Part shown: in pieces, positions 28,901-42,100 of the stretch
Layout: each line of letters starts with the position of its first letter
Position numbering within the stretch: position 1 is the stretch's first letter
Notes under the pieces: generated by a model
Database searches by the model: none
What the model saw: the letters and a program-made list of their open reading frames with translations, nothing else
Told to the model about the DNA's origin: nothing
Assembly (NCBI GenBank): GCA_008360955.1
Contig: LUCM01000083.1
Coordinates: 652,288 to 716,287, forward strand
Reading direction: 5' to 3'
DNA: 64,000 bases
From: Fasciolopsis buskii
Lineage: Eukaryota > Platyhelminthes > Trematoda > Plagiorchiida > Fasciolidae
Translations under genes and position numbers: made by a program

Positions 28901-31900
28901 ATTGACGAAATCTGCAGCAAGTTTTAGAACATGCTCAGAGGACTCCCGATCTCAATCTTATTGGGTCCGAAAGCGGCGTTCGATTCAGTCGATTGTACAG
29001 TGAAGAGCGTACCAGAGAAATTCATTTCACTTTTCCAATCACCGTGGACGAATAGCCAAAGCGGAGTTGGTGTGAAAGTGGTGTTTGTTAGGTTTGCTAT
29101 CTTTTCATCTTTCTCCTCTAAATTGTCACCGAAATGGTTACGCAAATTTCCCTAGCCCAATATGAGAATAGTGCCATGGATATTAGCTCACATGGGAAAC
29201 TGTCTGACTTAGAATATGCGGACGAAATTGTGCTACTGAACAGAGACCGAAATAAGTTGCAGCTTCTTCTCGACCGCCTGAATGATAGTTCACGTGTGTT
29301 TGTCGTGCGTTTTGCACCTTCGAAGTGTAAAATCCTGTTGCAGGACTAGATAGGCTCCCAGTCCAAATCCTGTTGATGTACAAGGCAAGTTGTGTGAAGT
29401 CGATAGTTCCTGTTACTTCAATTCAGTTTTAGCAGCTATTCATCTTACACCAACATGCTCTGATTTTGGTTGCTTCCTGGCAACGAGAAAGAGAATTCGG
29501 AATAGTGGAAGATTGATTGCGGAATAATAGACTGAAAAATTATACGGAAGACGGAGGATTTTGAGTAAAGAGAAATCACGGACTGTGCCGCTAAGACAAC
29601 GTTCACAGGCAGCTTGTACCTACTGCTATCGTCATCAGCGGGCAGTAGGAAAATTCAGTTGTTCAGTGGCGGATAAGCATCATTTGAACACTGCACCAAA
29701 TAATGTGTCACTGTAACTTTTGTACGGTGCGGTGCTCTTCGATTCTTGCAACAGAGAAGAAAGCACCGTTCTTTCATTTCAACTCAAGGAATATCCTCTG
29801 CTTCATCTTTCATTTTTGTATTTCACAGTTACTTGCAAGTAGTATGTACGATTGGTGCTAGTTTGCTTGACTGAATGGCCATCGGATACATCCCCCATGC
29901 ACACAGGCCTCAGGCCATCCGATCAGTCTTACTTTTGGGAAGCACCAGACCCAAGTTTTGCCCCCATTTGTGCTCACCAGTGGTGAAGACCCCAAGTCAC
30001 GTCCATCATTTTAATCCGAGCCTGATTTGAATGTCTTTTGTCACTACTGTGACCAAATAGTTGTCATGGTGGATGACATTTGGTCAACATAAATTGATGA
30101 TTCTGGTCACCCCAGGCTTACACTGGTTATAGTTTTATTATTTTATATAAATCTCCCTACTGACCATATGCCATCGGAACGACGGTGGAAAAAGAGAAAA
30201 GACTGCCCACCACCCCTATGGTGGCTCTTCCATCTCCCAATTCCACGTGATCGACTGCCCATCGGGATCCATGGCCAATGCACACTTCGGTTGGGCAGAC
30301 CGAATTAGAGGGTAGGCTTAGGAAACCCTGCTTAGGATCTTTGACCGAACGATCTGACCTTCAAGGTAGCCAGACGATCTGAGATTATCGTAACCCACTG
30401 CGGACCGGAGACTGATCGCTTTGTTCACGCGCCATCCGGATGGGACCAGACATCCTAGATAATCAGCATACTCCTCTGTCATGGATATCGACGAGCATAG
30501 AACCGTATGGGTGGAGGCATGACGAAGTCGTCTCCTGATCCTCTCAGTGGGGGTTGATCTAAGTTGGCGGCTCAGTCGGAAAAACAAGTGGACGAATAAT
30601 TGATCCAAGTCGATGAGCTTCCACTGAGCTCTACCCCGCTGCCTTGTGATCGGGTTCTTGTCAGAACCAAAGGCTTTGGTTAGCGGCTGAACCCTCTAGC
30701 AACACCCGTCCATCAATCCCCATGAGCTACACGCCTAAAAATTATTCCATATTGCATCGGTCGTCGCGCAGGATAATCAGGACTGCACTGCCCATTGCAT
30801 CGAGCGCAGGTAGGATGGGTAGTGATAAATATGCTACTGCTACTGCTACTGCTCAGAGTTTCCTCCCTTTCATTCAACGTGTCTCTTGTCTCCAACCCAA
30901 TCTTTTGCCCGTCCTGCTTATCCATAGTGTCCCTACCGATGACACGCCCGATACTCGCAACGGTTTATTGTCAATTAGTGTAGTAGGTGGTTTTCAGTCT
31001 GTTAGCTCACATTTTCTCAAGCCTCGTCAGCCCCTGCATCTGGGTTCGTTCAATGTGCGCACTTTAATGCAGGCTGGCCAACAGGCGTGTTTGGCTCTGA
31101 CAGTGGACTCACTTTCGATTGATGTCTGCTGTGTGAGTGAAACACGAATTCAAGATTCGAGTAGGGTAATTCAACTAACTGCGCCAAACGTCTCGTCAGG
31201 ATATTTTCTTCGCACTTCAGGAGACGAAGCAGCTCAAGCTGTAGGTCAACGTGTTGTAGGAATAGTGTTGAGTGAGAAGGCTGAAGCAGCCCTTTTAGAC
31301 TGGATCCCAGTCAACAGTGGCTTGTATGCCATGAGACTGCAGGGATCAGTCGGCGTCCGGAGGGATAGTAATGTTAAGCTTAGTTTATTTGTTATCTCGG
31401 CATACGCTCCCACAGACTGCAGCACTGACATGGAGAAAGAGGAATTTTACGATAACCTCGTCACTCTTGTTCGGAAGAGCAAACGCTCTGACATTGTAGT
31501 GGTAGCAGGTGACTTTAATGCACAAGTTGGAAAACTGAGTGCATCGGAGTCCTGTTTAGGTGGGCGATGCGCCTTGCTTGCACAGCGAACAGACAACGGG
31601 GAAAGACTTCTCCAATTCTGTGCAGATAATCATTTGTTCCTATCTAGTACGAATTTCCGACACAGTTCTCGTCTCACTGCGACATGGCGCTCTAACTCGA
31701 CAGGTAGTTTGAGTCAGATTGACCATATCGCAGTTAGCTACCGTTGGCGCAGTTCTGTCCAGAACTGTAGATCATACCTGACCACGTACGTCGACTCGGG
31801 CCATGCGTTAGTTTTATTGCGATTTTTGCTGCAGCTCAACGGCCATCGACGCAGGCCACGAATGCGATTGGCTGTCGAACGTTTGTCTGATTCGGCTGTT

Positions 31901-34900
31901 CCCAACATCTATGAGCAGGAACTATCCGAGGAACTAAGAACTCCGACGAGCAGCAATGTAGACGATCGGTGGGATCAAATCAAGTAGGCTATGCGTTTAG
32001 CATCAGATTTCGCTTGTGGTCCTAGACGCTGGATCTGATGCAGCAAAAACGCCATCTTCCTAACTGCAAGGAGGTGAATAAGATATGTCGACAGTTGCAG
32101 CGTGAGTTGATGACAAGCCTTAAGAATGACTGTGAAAATTGGTGGGTTAAGGCAGCCGAACAGATGGAAGCGACTGCAGCTTTAGGTAACAGTGGAAGAC
32201 TGTTTAAGCTTATTAGTGACAACGTTGGGCGGCGAACATCGGTTAGTGAAGTCGTGTGCGATAGGACTGGAGAGCTCATCCATGGTAGACAACAAAGGGT
32301 GGACCGTTGGGCAGAGCACTTCAAGGATCAGTTTAGCTGGCCACACGCTATCGTATCTAGTGCGACGTCTGTAGCTGTGAATCCTTGGGAGGTGTCACTT
32401 GATCCTCCAAAGGAAGTGAAAGTGCAGTTGGATAATCGGCTTCTTAAGAGGGGAAAAGCTGCCGGTCCGGACGACCTTCCCCCAGTTCTTTTCAAATTGG
32501 GTGGAGAAGTGCTGATGAAATCAGTTATCTCATTGCTTCATGATATTTGGAACGAGGACCGTATCCCGTTATCGTGGGGTGGGTCACTGATTGTACCCGT
32601 CTTCAAGAAGGGTACACGGAGTGACTGTAGTAATCATCGTGGGATTAGTTTAATTCCGATAGTTACTAAGGTGCTAGATTCGATAATGCTGCGTCGTTTG
32701 ACATTAATTGGCGAGAGTAACATCCGCGAACAACAGGCCGGATTTCGGCCAGGTCGAGGTTGCATTGACCAGATATTAACTCTTCGGCTGTTACTGGATA
32801 CGCGCAACACACACAGACGCTCTGACATCGAAGTCTTTCTGGGCTTGAAACGTGCGTTCGACTCCGTGAATCGGACAGCACTATTCAGTGCTCTCCAAGG
32901 GAGTGGTATGCCGGCGAAGGTTGTGAACCTGTTGCGAGCATTGTACTCGCATACCTATGGTCGCGTTAGGGTATACGGTGAACTGTCACGTTCATTCGAA
33001 ACAACTAGTGGCGTTCGACAAGGGTGTCCCATCTCTGCATTCCTGTTCAACTTCATGATTGACGAGGTGATGGAAGATGCCTCAGGGGGTCTCAGGGATG
33101 TAGGAATCGAACTGGTAAATGTAGGGGTGCGGTGTGACCTAGACTACGGAAATGACGTTGTGTTTGTTCGAATCCGTGGACCATGCACAACGGGCACTAG
33201 ATAGACTGTCGAGATCGGTTGCTCGGTTTAGCGTGCGCTTTCCACCTTCAAAGTGGAAAGTCCTGGACGACTGTGGTGCCGAACTTGATACTGGATGGAG
33301 AGGAAGTAACGGTTGTGAACCATCTCAACTACCTTGGCACCTGCCTGTTGAACGCTGGCGGCTCGTCAGTAGAGATAAACACGCATACATCGAAGGCTCT
33401 AGTGACCTACGCTGGACCGAAGCAGATGTGGCGTCGACCTGATATTTCGTTGAAGTTGAAAGGTCGTGTGTACTGTGCCGCAGTGCGCTCAGTTCTGTTG
33501 TGCAGTTGTTAGAAATAGAGTATGAGTGTGGGAGATGTTCGTCTGATAGAGGTTTTCGACCACCGATGTCTACGTAGTATGGCTAGGATTGAATGAAGTG
33601 ACCGGGTGAGTAGTCTAGACGTTAGGAGTCTAGTATTGGGTCCCGGTTATGAGAACTATCTTAGCGTATGAAGCTTGGTAGTCTACGCTGGTTGGTTTAC
33701 GTGCTATGCATGGCGAACACTCGTCTGCCATACCATGCCTAATTTTGTGTTCCTTTCACGGAATGTAAGAAGCCTAGTGAAGGTCAACAGATGGTGTGGC
33801 AATGTTGGGTGAGAAAATGTAGAGGAATCTTAGGTAATGTAGGTGTCCCACGTCCAGTTGGTTGGGTTCCGACAGACCCGTGATGTAGCCGGCTGGAGAT
33901 ACTGAAAGATATGGCAATTAGCCGATCGTTTTGTCATTTTATGTCGAATCAGAATGAATGCAAATGTGTGTGACGGCTACAGCTGTATTTTCATCTTTTC
34001 CCACCTGTGCAGGTCCACTCCCTAGTCACGTTGGATATTCACTCTTTTTCTGGAAGCATGCAGCTCTGGGGAAAAGGCAGCGGCCAGTGAGGCTTGTGTT
34101 ACTGTTTGACGGTGGTCGAAGATGATGATGATGATGATGTGGTCCAGTCCTTGTATGTATTGGTTAAATTAGTATGTTCAGGTGCATTCTATATTTTCAC
34201 ATGATGAAGTGGTTACTTTTTTGCGAGTGTCAGACACTAAAGAGGTCACTGAAAATTTAATACAGCTAAATAAGGACGGCTTTCCTTCATTGTGCGTATT
34301 CACTGCTTTGTCAGTTATTTCACCATATAGTTGACCCTTCCGTCCTCTCTACAGGTGCAGGTTCGGGCCCAACCCGGCGTCTGCTTACTATTTCCTCCTC
34401 CTCCCTGGGCTCTTCTTTCTCGTCCTGGGTGAATTGCATACTATACCTCTTGCAATGGTTAGTCGCTCTGTTTTTCTGTTTTTGGGCTTGGAAACGTGGA
34501 ACGGTACACACGCCGAGCGGACGGTCGTCGCGGCGTTGGCGACGATCGGTGAATGCGACTTCCGATTTATGCGCAGCTCGGACACACTGGATCAAGGCAA
34601 ATAATGCTATAAATCAGGTATCTTTTCACATATTGTCTGAATCTTTGTTCGTATGCGTAAACCAGTCAATGGTATTGCTTTCAGTTAATGCGTGGTTATC
34701 TCGGATTGTACCGTAGGCGTTTCATAAGAATATCACTCAGGTGAATCAAAAACTTCATTTCTATCGTGTCAGTGTCCACTAGTTGTTAAAATGACCGGTT
34801 CGTGATTAGTATTTCAGTGTTTTCGCATTCCTGAAACCAATAGCACCATTCCAGGTTACAATCATAATTCAATCAAAGCGAATGTGCCACTGTTTTGAGT

Positions 34901-37900
34901 GGATTTGCTCTGTTGGGACGATTGTCGTTATTGTCGTTTTTTCGCACCAATGGGCATATCTCATTCACGCGGTGCTGACATCAACTAAACTTGACCGGAA
35001 TGAAATATATGCATGTGTCTGCATGTTTGTGTGCGTGTGTGATTGAAGGCTATCATCGGGAAATCACATATCTGTGTGAGTGTGTCTATGGTTTTTGATA
35101 GCATTGTGACGCACTGTATCACGATGATGTTTATAGATCGAGATCCTTACAAATAGATTAATTGATTGAGACCAATATCGTATGCATGTCCGATCATTGT
35201 GGATGTTTTTGCTTGAAAAATTCACATAGATTATGCCTTTGGCGTGCTTCTACTTCAGTGGTATTTCTACTTATAGTGCGAATACTATTAACACTGCTAT
35301 ATTACTAATATCAGTAGTAACATTAATAATGAGGACGGATGAGCCTATTAAAATTCCAACTCAAAGCCAGAGAAATCTTTATCCAATGCCAAACGGCAGA
35401 CTGATGTGCTTAACCAACAATTCAAACCTCTGTAAACCTGAAATTCATGAAATTGTTTACCATTTTTGTTGAAATTCTTTGCATTTGAACATATTATCAA
35501 AGACTGCGTCGATTTTACTTGCCTCCTCGGTAGAACTAAATCGACGGATAATTTTTTACAGAGTGTAAACAATGCGTTGTTGTAAAATCAACTTCGTTTT
35601 CGCGGGAATGTGCTTTCTCTCCGTTGGCCAAATTCGAATCTATGATCTCATGCTCGTCAAACGAAATGTTCTGCCAAGCCAGTGACCTATCGATAATAAA
35701 TTTGTTAATCCGGTCATTCCACCTTCGAATCCTGTCTAAAACGCTCGCTTCGTCCTTGCTCGAAGACTCGGCAATCGGATGAGCATGTTTCGCAGCTCAT
35801 TTAATAAGTGATTGATATGCCTTGCTGGTAGTTACTAAGATGGTTTTTCCTGATGCATTGCGCGTTCATACAGATTAATAAGCTATTCGGAAAGTTTGAC
35901 AGTCAGAGTAGTTGCACCGCTTGGTGAATCCCAAGACGGATGAAGCACACACACCTGCACCAGCTCTTCTTGGTTCTCGGTCCTGGTGTAAAGTTGAGGA
36001 TGGTCCAAAGAAGTTAAAGACCTTTGAGCACTCGTCGAGCGCATACTACGAGCGACTCCCCAGTGTTTAGAATGCAATACCAGTCTAGTTTACCAATGCT
36101 GGACCGTATGTAGCATGGGAGAAACAGTCATTTTTACGGCGCCACTAGCCTGTTTAATACAGTCTCGTTGAATTTTACAGAAAGACTCAGCCGCTTCGGG
36201 ATGTCTATTACAATACCAAAAGTACCGTTGTATAATAATCATCGCCTAGAATGACCTAAGACTCATTGACTTCGTCGTGGTTCATTAGGGGCAGCCATGG
36301 CTTACTGTCATGTTCACTTGCGATTTTCTTGCTCTTGATACAAAATAGGCAAGAAATCCATTTCCCGGTACGAGTTCTTCCAGACCGTCGAATACCAACA
36401 TGATGGGTAGAACCCTTTAAATAGAGAAGAAAATGCGATGAAATGCACCCAGAGGTTCCGGATATCACCCACATTGGTGGTAACACGTTTGCGATCTACA
36501 CCTTTAGCGCAGCACTCGGAAACGCATGATAATAAATTGTTCTCACACAGCTGATTACTACGTCTCAGCTACATAGTCTAGGTTTCCGGTTCCTTCCTTT
36601 GTACGCTAAGCGTTGGTGGCCGTAAGGCATGGCACTCCCACTCCATCAAACATAGAACAAAAATTATTCGCTTTTGACATGGGGTAGTTAACATTTCACT
36701 ATTTCTTTTAACTGTGTGGACGTGATGCGCGTTCCAGCTGTCCTCATATCTGAACGTGCTATTTAGTCCTCTGGCATAGTTCAAGTTCCGATACTCCAGT
36801 TTGATCAATATTTATCTAAGTCTAACAACATTCTCCCTCAATCTTCTTCAAGTTGCCAGACATTTAGCGGAATGTCGTGTGTCTCCATTGTCAAATATCT
36901 GAGGTTGATAAATTTGTTTTAAACACACTAGTCGTCTGTGATCCACCACCGCGGCAGCAGCAGACAAACTGTTTTTGAAACACTGAATGCTGTTTGTCCA
37001 GCTAAACAGTAGAGGTGATCAATACTGCGGCTTGATGACTTTTTGTATTGCTTTTTTTCAAGTGCTAACATAAAACTAGAACCATTTAGCACTCAGTTAT
37101 CGACTGCATTGCTCGGCGTGCAGATTAAATTCTGCAAAGCAAATAATTGTTTTCATCTCCAACGCACACAGAGTTTATGTTAATAACCTTTGTGTACAAA
37201 GGACTGTTTTACGTGATTGTATTAGCATACCTTCATCGAAAGCTCAACTCTTCCGATTAGTAATGTATAACAAAGGTTTGAGGGATGAAATGAAGTCGAC
37301 TGGGTGTTTTATTCTCATCAAATGTTTCGCGATTGATAACCTCGAGTCGCGATCAGGATAACTGATCCGCTATGTTATGCGACATCGATTTGACCAAACC
37401 CCTGGAAATATGTTCTAACAAAGATCGAATGGTGACCCAATTTACGAAGTGAAGAAGAAAGTTGTATACATTAAGTTAATCCCTGTGAGAGACCACATTC
37501 TTAACGATCTGCGTCGCACATTCACTTCGGTCAAGTACTGCCCACACTCAGCCGTACACATTTACATCCCACCAGTTACCGGGAGTATTGTTGTGAACCA
37601 AATTGAATCTAGTCGTATGTTACCTTGTGCTTCACATCTTCTGTATCACTTCGTCTGAGCTTGCGGTGGCACCTACATCGGCAAAATAGACCAAAGTCTT
37701 TCACGGGGGACGTGAAAATAAATTCCCAACACAGCGACCAGTTATCCTGAGCATGACCCGAGGTCATCAATTACGAAATATTTGATAGCAATCAAACACT
37801 CATTTGACCCATGGGGTTATTTCTGATCGCTGAACTTCGTGTTCAGGTTTCATCACCAGTCGAGGTAACATCATCATCCCTTAAACCTTTGCTACACCGT

Positions 37901-39093
37901 GCTAATCGGAAGAATTTGGCTTTCAGCGAGGCAATGCTAGTCAGATTGCGCAATCCAGGCGAAAAACTATCAACACACTGTGTGTGTATATATGATTGTG
38001 CCTTGGAGATAATATCAATTGTATACTGTACAGAATTAAATCCCTATGCCTACTCACTGCAGTTGATGGCTAAATATTATATGATTCTCGGATTGTGTTT
38101 ATCCGGGCGGTTGAAAAGAGTGTTATGAAATGCTATCGACCTTCTTCTGTCGAATTGTTTGCGTAAGTTTCACGAAAAGCACCTCATCAAAAGCCAGCAG
38201 GAGCGACAAGTGATCGGTATGTCTGGCACCAGCCTCGTATAACTTACATCATACGGATTCCTTGTACACCCAACTACCGAATACAGCACGTTGTTCCTAT
38301 GTTATTTGACCACTTCTTTGTTTAGCATTTTTAGCATTGGTTGCAGCCTTTTTCTCCTGCTTCATAAATTTTGCTAAATCGCTCAGAAGTTCAACTTGAT
38401 CTGCTGACTTTCACTGTCCTAGTGATTAGTGTGTCAGACACACTGTTCTCTTGTTTTGTATAAATATATGCTCCTGTGTAGTGGGCCAATCAGAACAGAA
38501 ATGACAACAAATCAGTTCAATCGAACTTCCCGCTTTTTCGACAAAAATTCTGAAAATAGTGGCCTATATTGCATTGTGTATCCAAAAAATTCTTTTGTGT
38601 GCATGAATATACCAGTCAGATAAACAACATCCTCATGAAAGTGACATTTACAATCAGAACCTTTCCGTAATTTTTCCACTCTTATCAATGTTGCACTCAT
38701 AAACCTGACCACTCGTCTACCAATCTGTTTCATTGAAGAATTTTTCACTTCTCACTCCTTGCTGGATTGTAGCTAGTGTGATAGATAAATTCCTTAGCAA
38801 TCACGGCTTGCTGTGTTATCACGCACTAAAGCGTATTATTCGTGTTTCATTCCAATACCAAGCGGAACACTGACAATTCATGACAATCAGAAAACAAACC
38901 ACAATCTTCAAAGAGATTGTGCGTTACCTTGGCGTGCAAACGGATACGTGAACGTCGTGTGTACACAGTGACAGGGTTCCTACACTGAGAAGTTTATATT
39001 TATAATCCCGTGTATTGATGTGTTTGTGTATATATCCATTGTTTCGCGTTTCGTCCCCGAATTTAGTGTCGATTACGTTCGGTTGGTTCAGGC

Positions 39094-39133
<40 letters not shown>

Positions 39134-42100
39134 AGATGACCATTATGGTGAACGTGGTGATGCAACTGGGCTCTATATACGTGGCTAGACTGTCATAATC
39201 AGGCGGCTCCCATAAAAGAGAATGTGCAGTACTGACGAAGCTGAAAAGACAACGCGATAAAAATAAATGGAATGTGCATGCTACCATCTAAGCTGAAAAC
39301 CCGTCTGTAACAGCGAATACAGTGGCAATCCAAAGAATGATGCACACAGAGATGGTGCATGTCATCATTTTTGCCAGATTACTGCTACTATTCGGTACGA
39401 TTATGACGGCCAGTTGCACAGCACACGATCCCCACAGCTTATCTCATTTCAACCGCTGCAATGCGCCAACGTAAAAACACCATACGATAAAGAGATTGAA
39501 TGCTGACTGATGTGAATTCATCGATTCGTTGTTAGTGTGAGACTCTGTTTTGACGGTTTCGACCTCTTCATAACCCAGCGAGTTATACGAGATGGCTTAT
39601 CTCAATCTGAAGACTAAGCTATCCTTATAAGGTCAGTTGGTAGAAGCTTGATAAAATGGTGTCTTGATCCTCCGTTTTGGGGATTGATTCGAGTGGAAAA
39701 ATCACTAATCAAAGCAAACGGAGTTCTGCTCATTGGCTTCTTGCTCCACCTCCCATCCTCGAATGTGTTTTCTTAGAACCAAAGGCTTCGGTTTGGAACC
39801 CCAATCGTTCTCCCGTTTAGCGGTTGGACGCCCATTCAGTACCTGTCCACTGTCTCTCACGAGTGGCATAATTATAAATAGTTCCGTACTGCATCGGTCG
39901 TCGCGCATTCTTATCGGCACGGTGCTACCCATTGGATCAAGCGGAATAAAGTGATAAATATGCTTCTGCCCAAAATTCCCTTTCTGAATCTACGCTCTCT
40001 TTGTTTTGTGGGTATGAGCTCTAATTAGGTTTCCAAAAAAATTCAAAGTACAAAGCGCCCAAATGCCTCGATCACTCTTTTTATACGGATCGTTTCTAAT
40101 TTCCGTTCTTCTACCATGTGGGCGACGTAACGTACTGCGAAGAATTGCGGCTCGGCAGATTTACTTGACAGTAGCATTATTAAAAGAGCCCTAATTAGTA
40201 AGAAGCAGTGTATAGGCCTAAGTGTTTACTTCACACTGAGCCAAGTGGGGCAGCAGGGTGCCCTAGCCAGAACTCTTGGAACTTTCGAAATAGGTATGGG
40301 TTTCATCTCTAAAATATGCATACAAAATTACACTCCCGCAATCATTCTGCATAGCCCGGATGCATCCTAGTTCTCTCATTTCACTGTTCGCGTGACCAGC
40401 GATCCGATTTTGCGCACTCGTAATCAGGCTCGTGTAGGAATCTTTTTGAACTGGCAAGCCGAGTGTGCACTGTTAGACTAGATCCTAGTCAACAGTTGTT
40501 TCTGTGCATTTCGGCTGAACGGTTTTGTATGTACCAATAGCAATCGACCGGAGCGTCGTTATTTATTCGTTGTACGTTTATGCGCCCAACGATTGCAGCT
40601 TCCTTGAGGCCAAAGACGAGCTCCACAAGGACTTTCCCGGTTACTCCAAAGTGTGTTTTCAACGTACGTCGTAGTCGTTGGTGGGTGGATAAGAGTACTG
40701 GATCGCTGAAACCAAAGGTAATTGAAGTGACCAATGAATATCAAGGCTCACTGATTCGCTTTCAAGGGCGTTAACTAGAGTGGCCGGTAAAGCTAGAGGC
40801 ATTCATCTCCGTTTTCAGTCTCTGTTTGGGAACAGCGAAACTGAGTTCCTACTAATGACGATCTTTCAGTCAAGTTAACCACGAAAAGTGGCGCTCATCA
40901 GAGTTTTCTTTCACTTCCTTTTCAACATTATGGTTTAGATTAAGGAAGTCCCGTGCTCAGTAGTGACTGTCACGCAGGACGCCATGTCATGCAAACCTCA
41001 AAAACGGTGGATTTTCTCGACCTCAGCTGTTCTGTTGGATGCCCGCAAATCCGTCCTCCCGGGATGCCACGTTACAATAAAACGCGTAAACCCCTGAACC
41101 GTGCAGTTACTAAGAGGCTGAGAAAGGAACCCGTGCAGTGATCGATGTGGAAGTGTAGGGGAATAGAAATGACTCCAGTTATCGAGAATCGCCGCAACTG
41201 ATATCGATTGATTAGAAATACTAGTCCATAGGAGCCGAGTTTAATCGAAGTGATCAAGAAATTCAACGGCAGACGCTCACTGACATGAACGTTCGCTGGA
41301 ATGTTCGGCAGAGGACAGACTGCTTTGGGAAGTAGTTTAGTCGGCCCATCGCCCCAGTGGGCCTTCCACTTCTGCTTTCAATTGAAGCTATGCTAGGAGG
41401 TATCAATCGTCCATCAGAAATGGATGCAGTTAGGTAGGTAGGTTTTCTGGAAAGATATAAGGTGGTTGGACCAGATGGTCTATTTCCTACTCTTTTCCGG
41501 GGTATTTGGGAAGTGTTGACATCGGAGCTAACAAAACTCTCATGAAGGCAAGAAATCGGAATCCTAAGGACTGGTGTGAATCAGTCATTGTATCTATTTA
41601 CAAGAAAGATGATGGGCCCTCGTGTGAAAATCAGAAGACTGAAGTCGACAAGCATTACATCGAAACTGCTCACGGGTATTATCCTCCGTCAATTATCAAG
41701 TATTGTATTGTATAGACTTTTGCGTACGGAAAATATTGTCGCATTTCAGTCAAGAACGTGGGGGTAAAAAAATGGAGCAAAAAAACATTTACACTCATCA
41801 CCTTGTAAATATGCGAAAAGCGACTCAGCGAGGAATAATCAGAGCACACTATGATACGTTGGTCAAAAAATCGGCTAGAACACGGTCACGATTTGTCAAA
41901 ATTCGAGCTAAATATGGGAAAGTGTATTTCCTGCAAATATTTATTCTAGATTGTATGGAAGGAAATTTGGGTCGTGTCGAAATATGAAACCGACACTTTG
42001 AAAGATCGTTGTGCAGGGGATGTGTGGAATTTTGTGATCAAAATTCCCACGTGCTGATAAGCGTTGATCACAGATTTAGGGACAATCCAGTTCGTGGTAC

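Larger units (their letters stand above)
30505..34139 (+). mobile_element. RTE family 1, copy D, most complete element
   Basis: Leader from about 30510, endonuclease 30722-31987, RT 32038-33204, a broken C-terminal domain at 33205-33970, a 3' UTR and a (GAT)n tail at 34121-34139. The first 200 bp of the leader seen in A and C are replaced by other sequence, so the 5' end differs. A TAG separates endonuclease and RT, and the linker has the same deletion as copy A. Catalytic residues are lost in both domains. It sits in sense in SREBP intron 3, about 215 bp before the TM2 exon. Confidence 0.87.
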
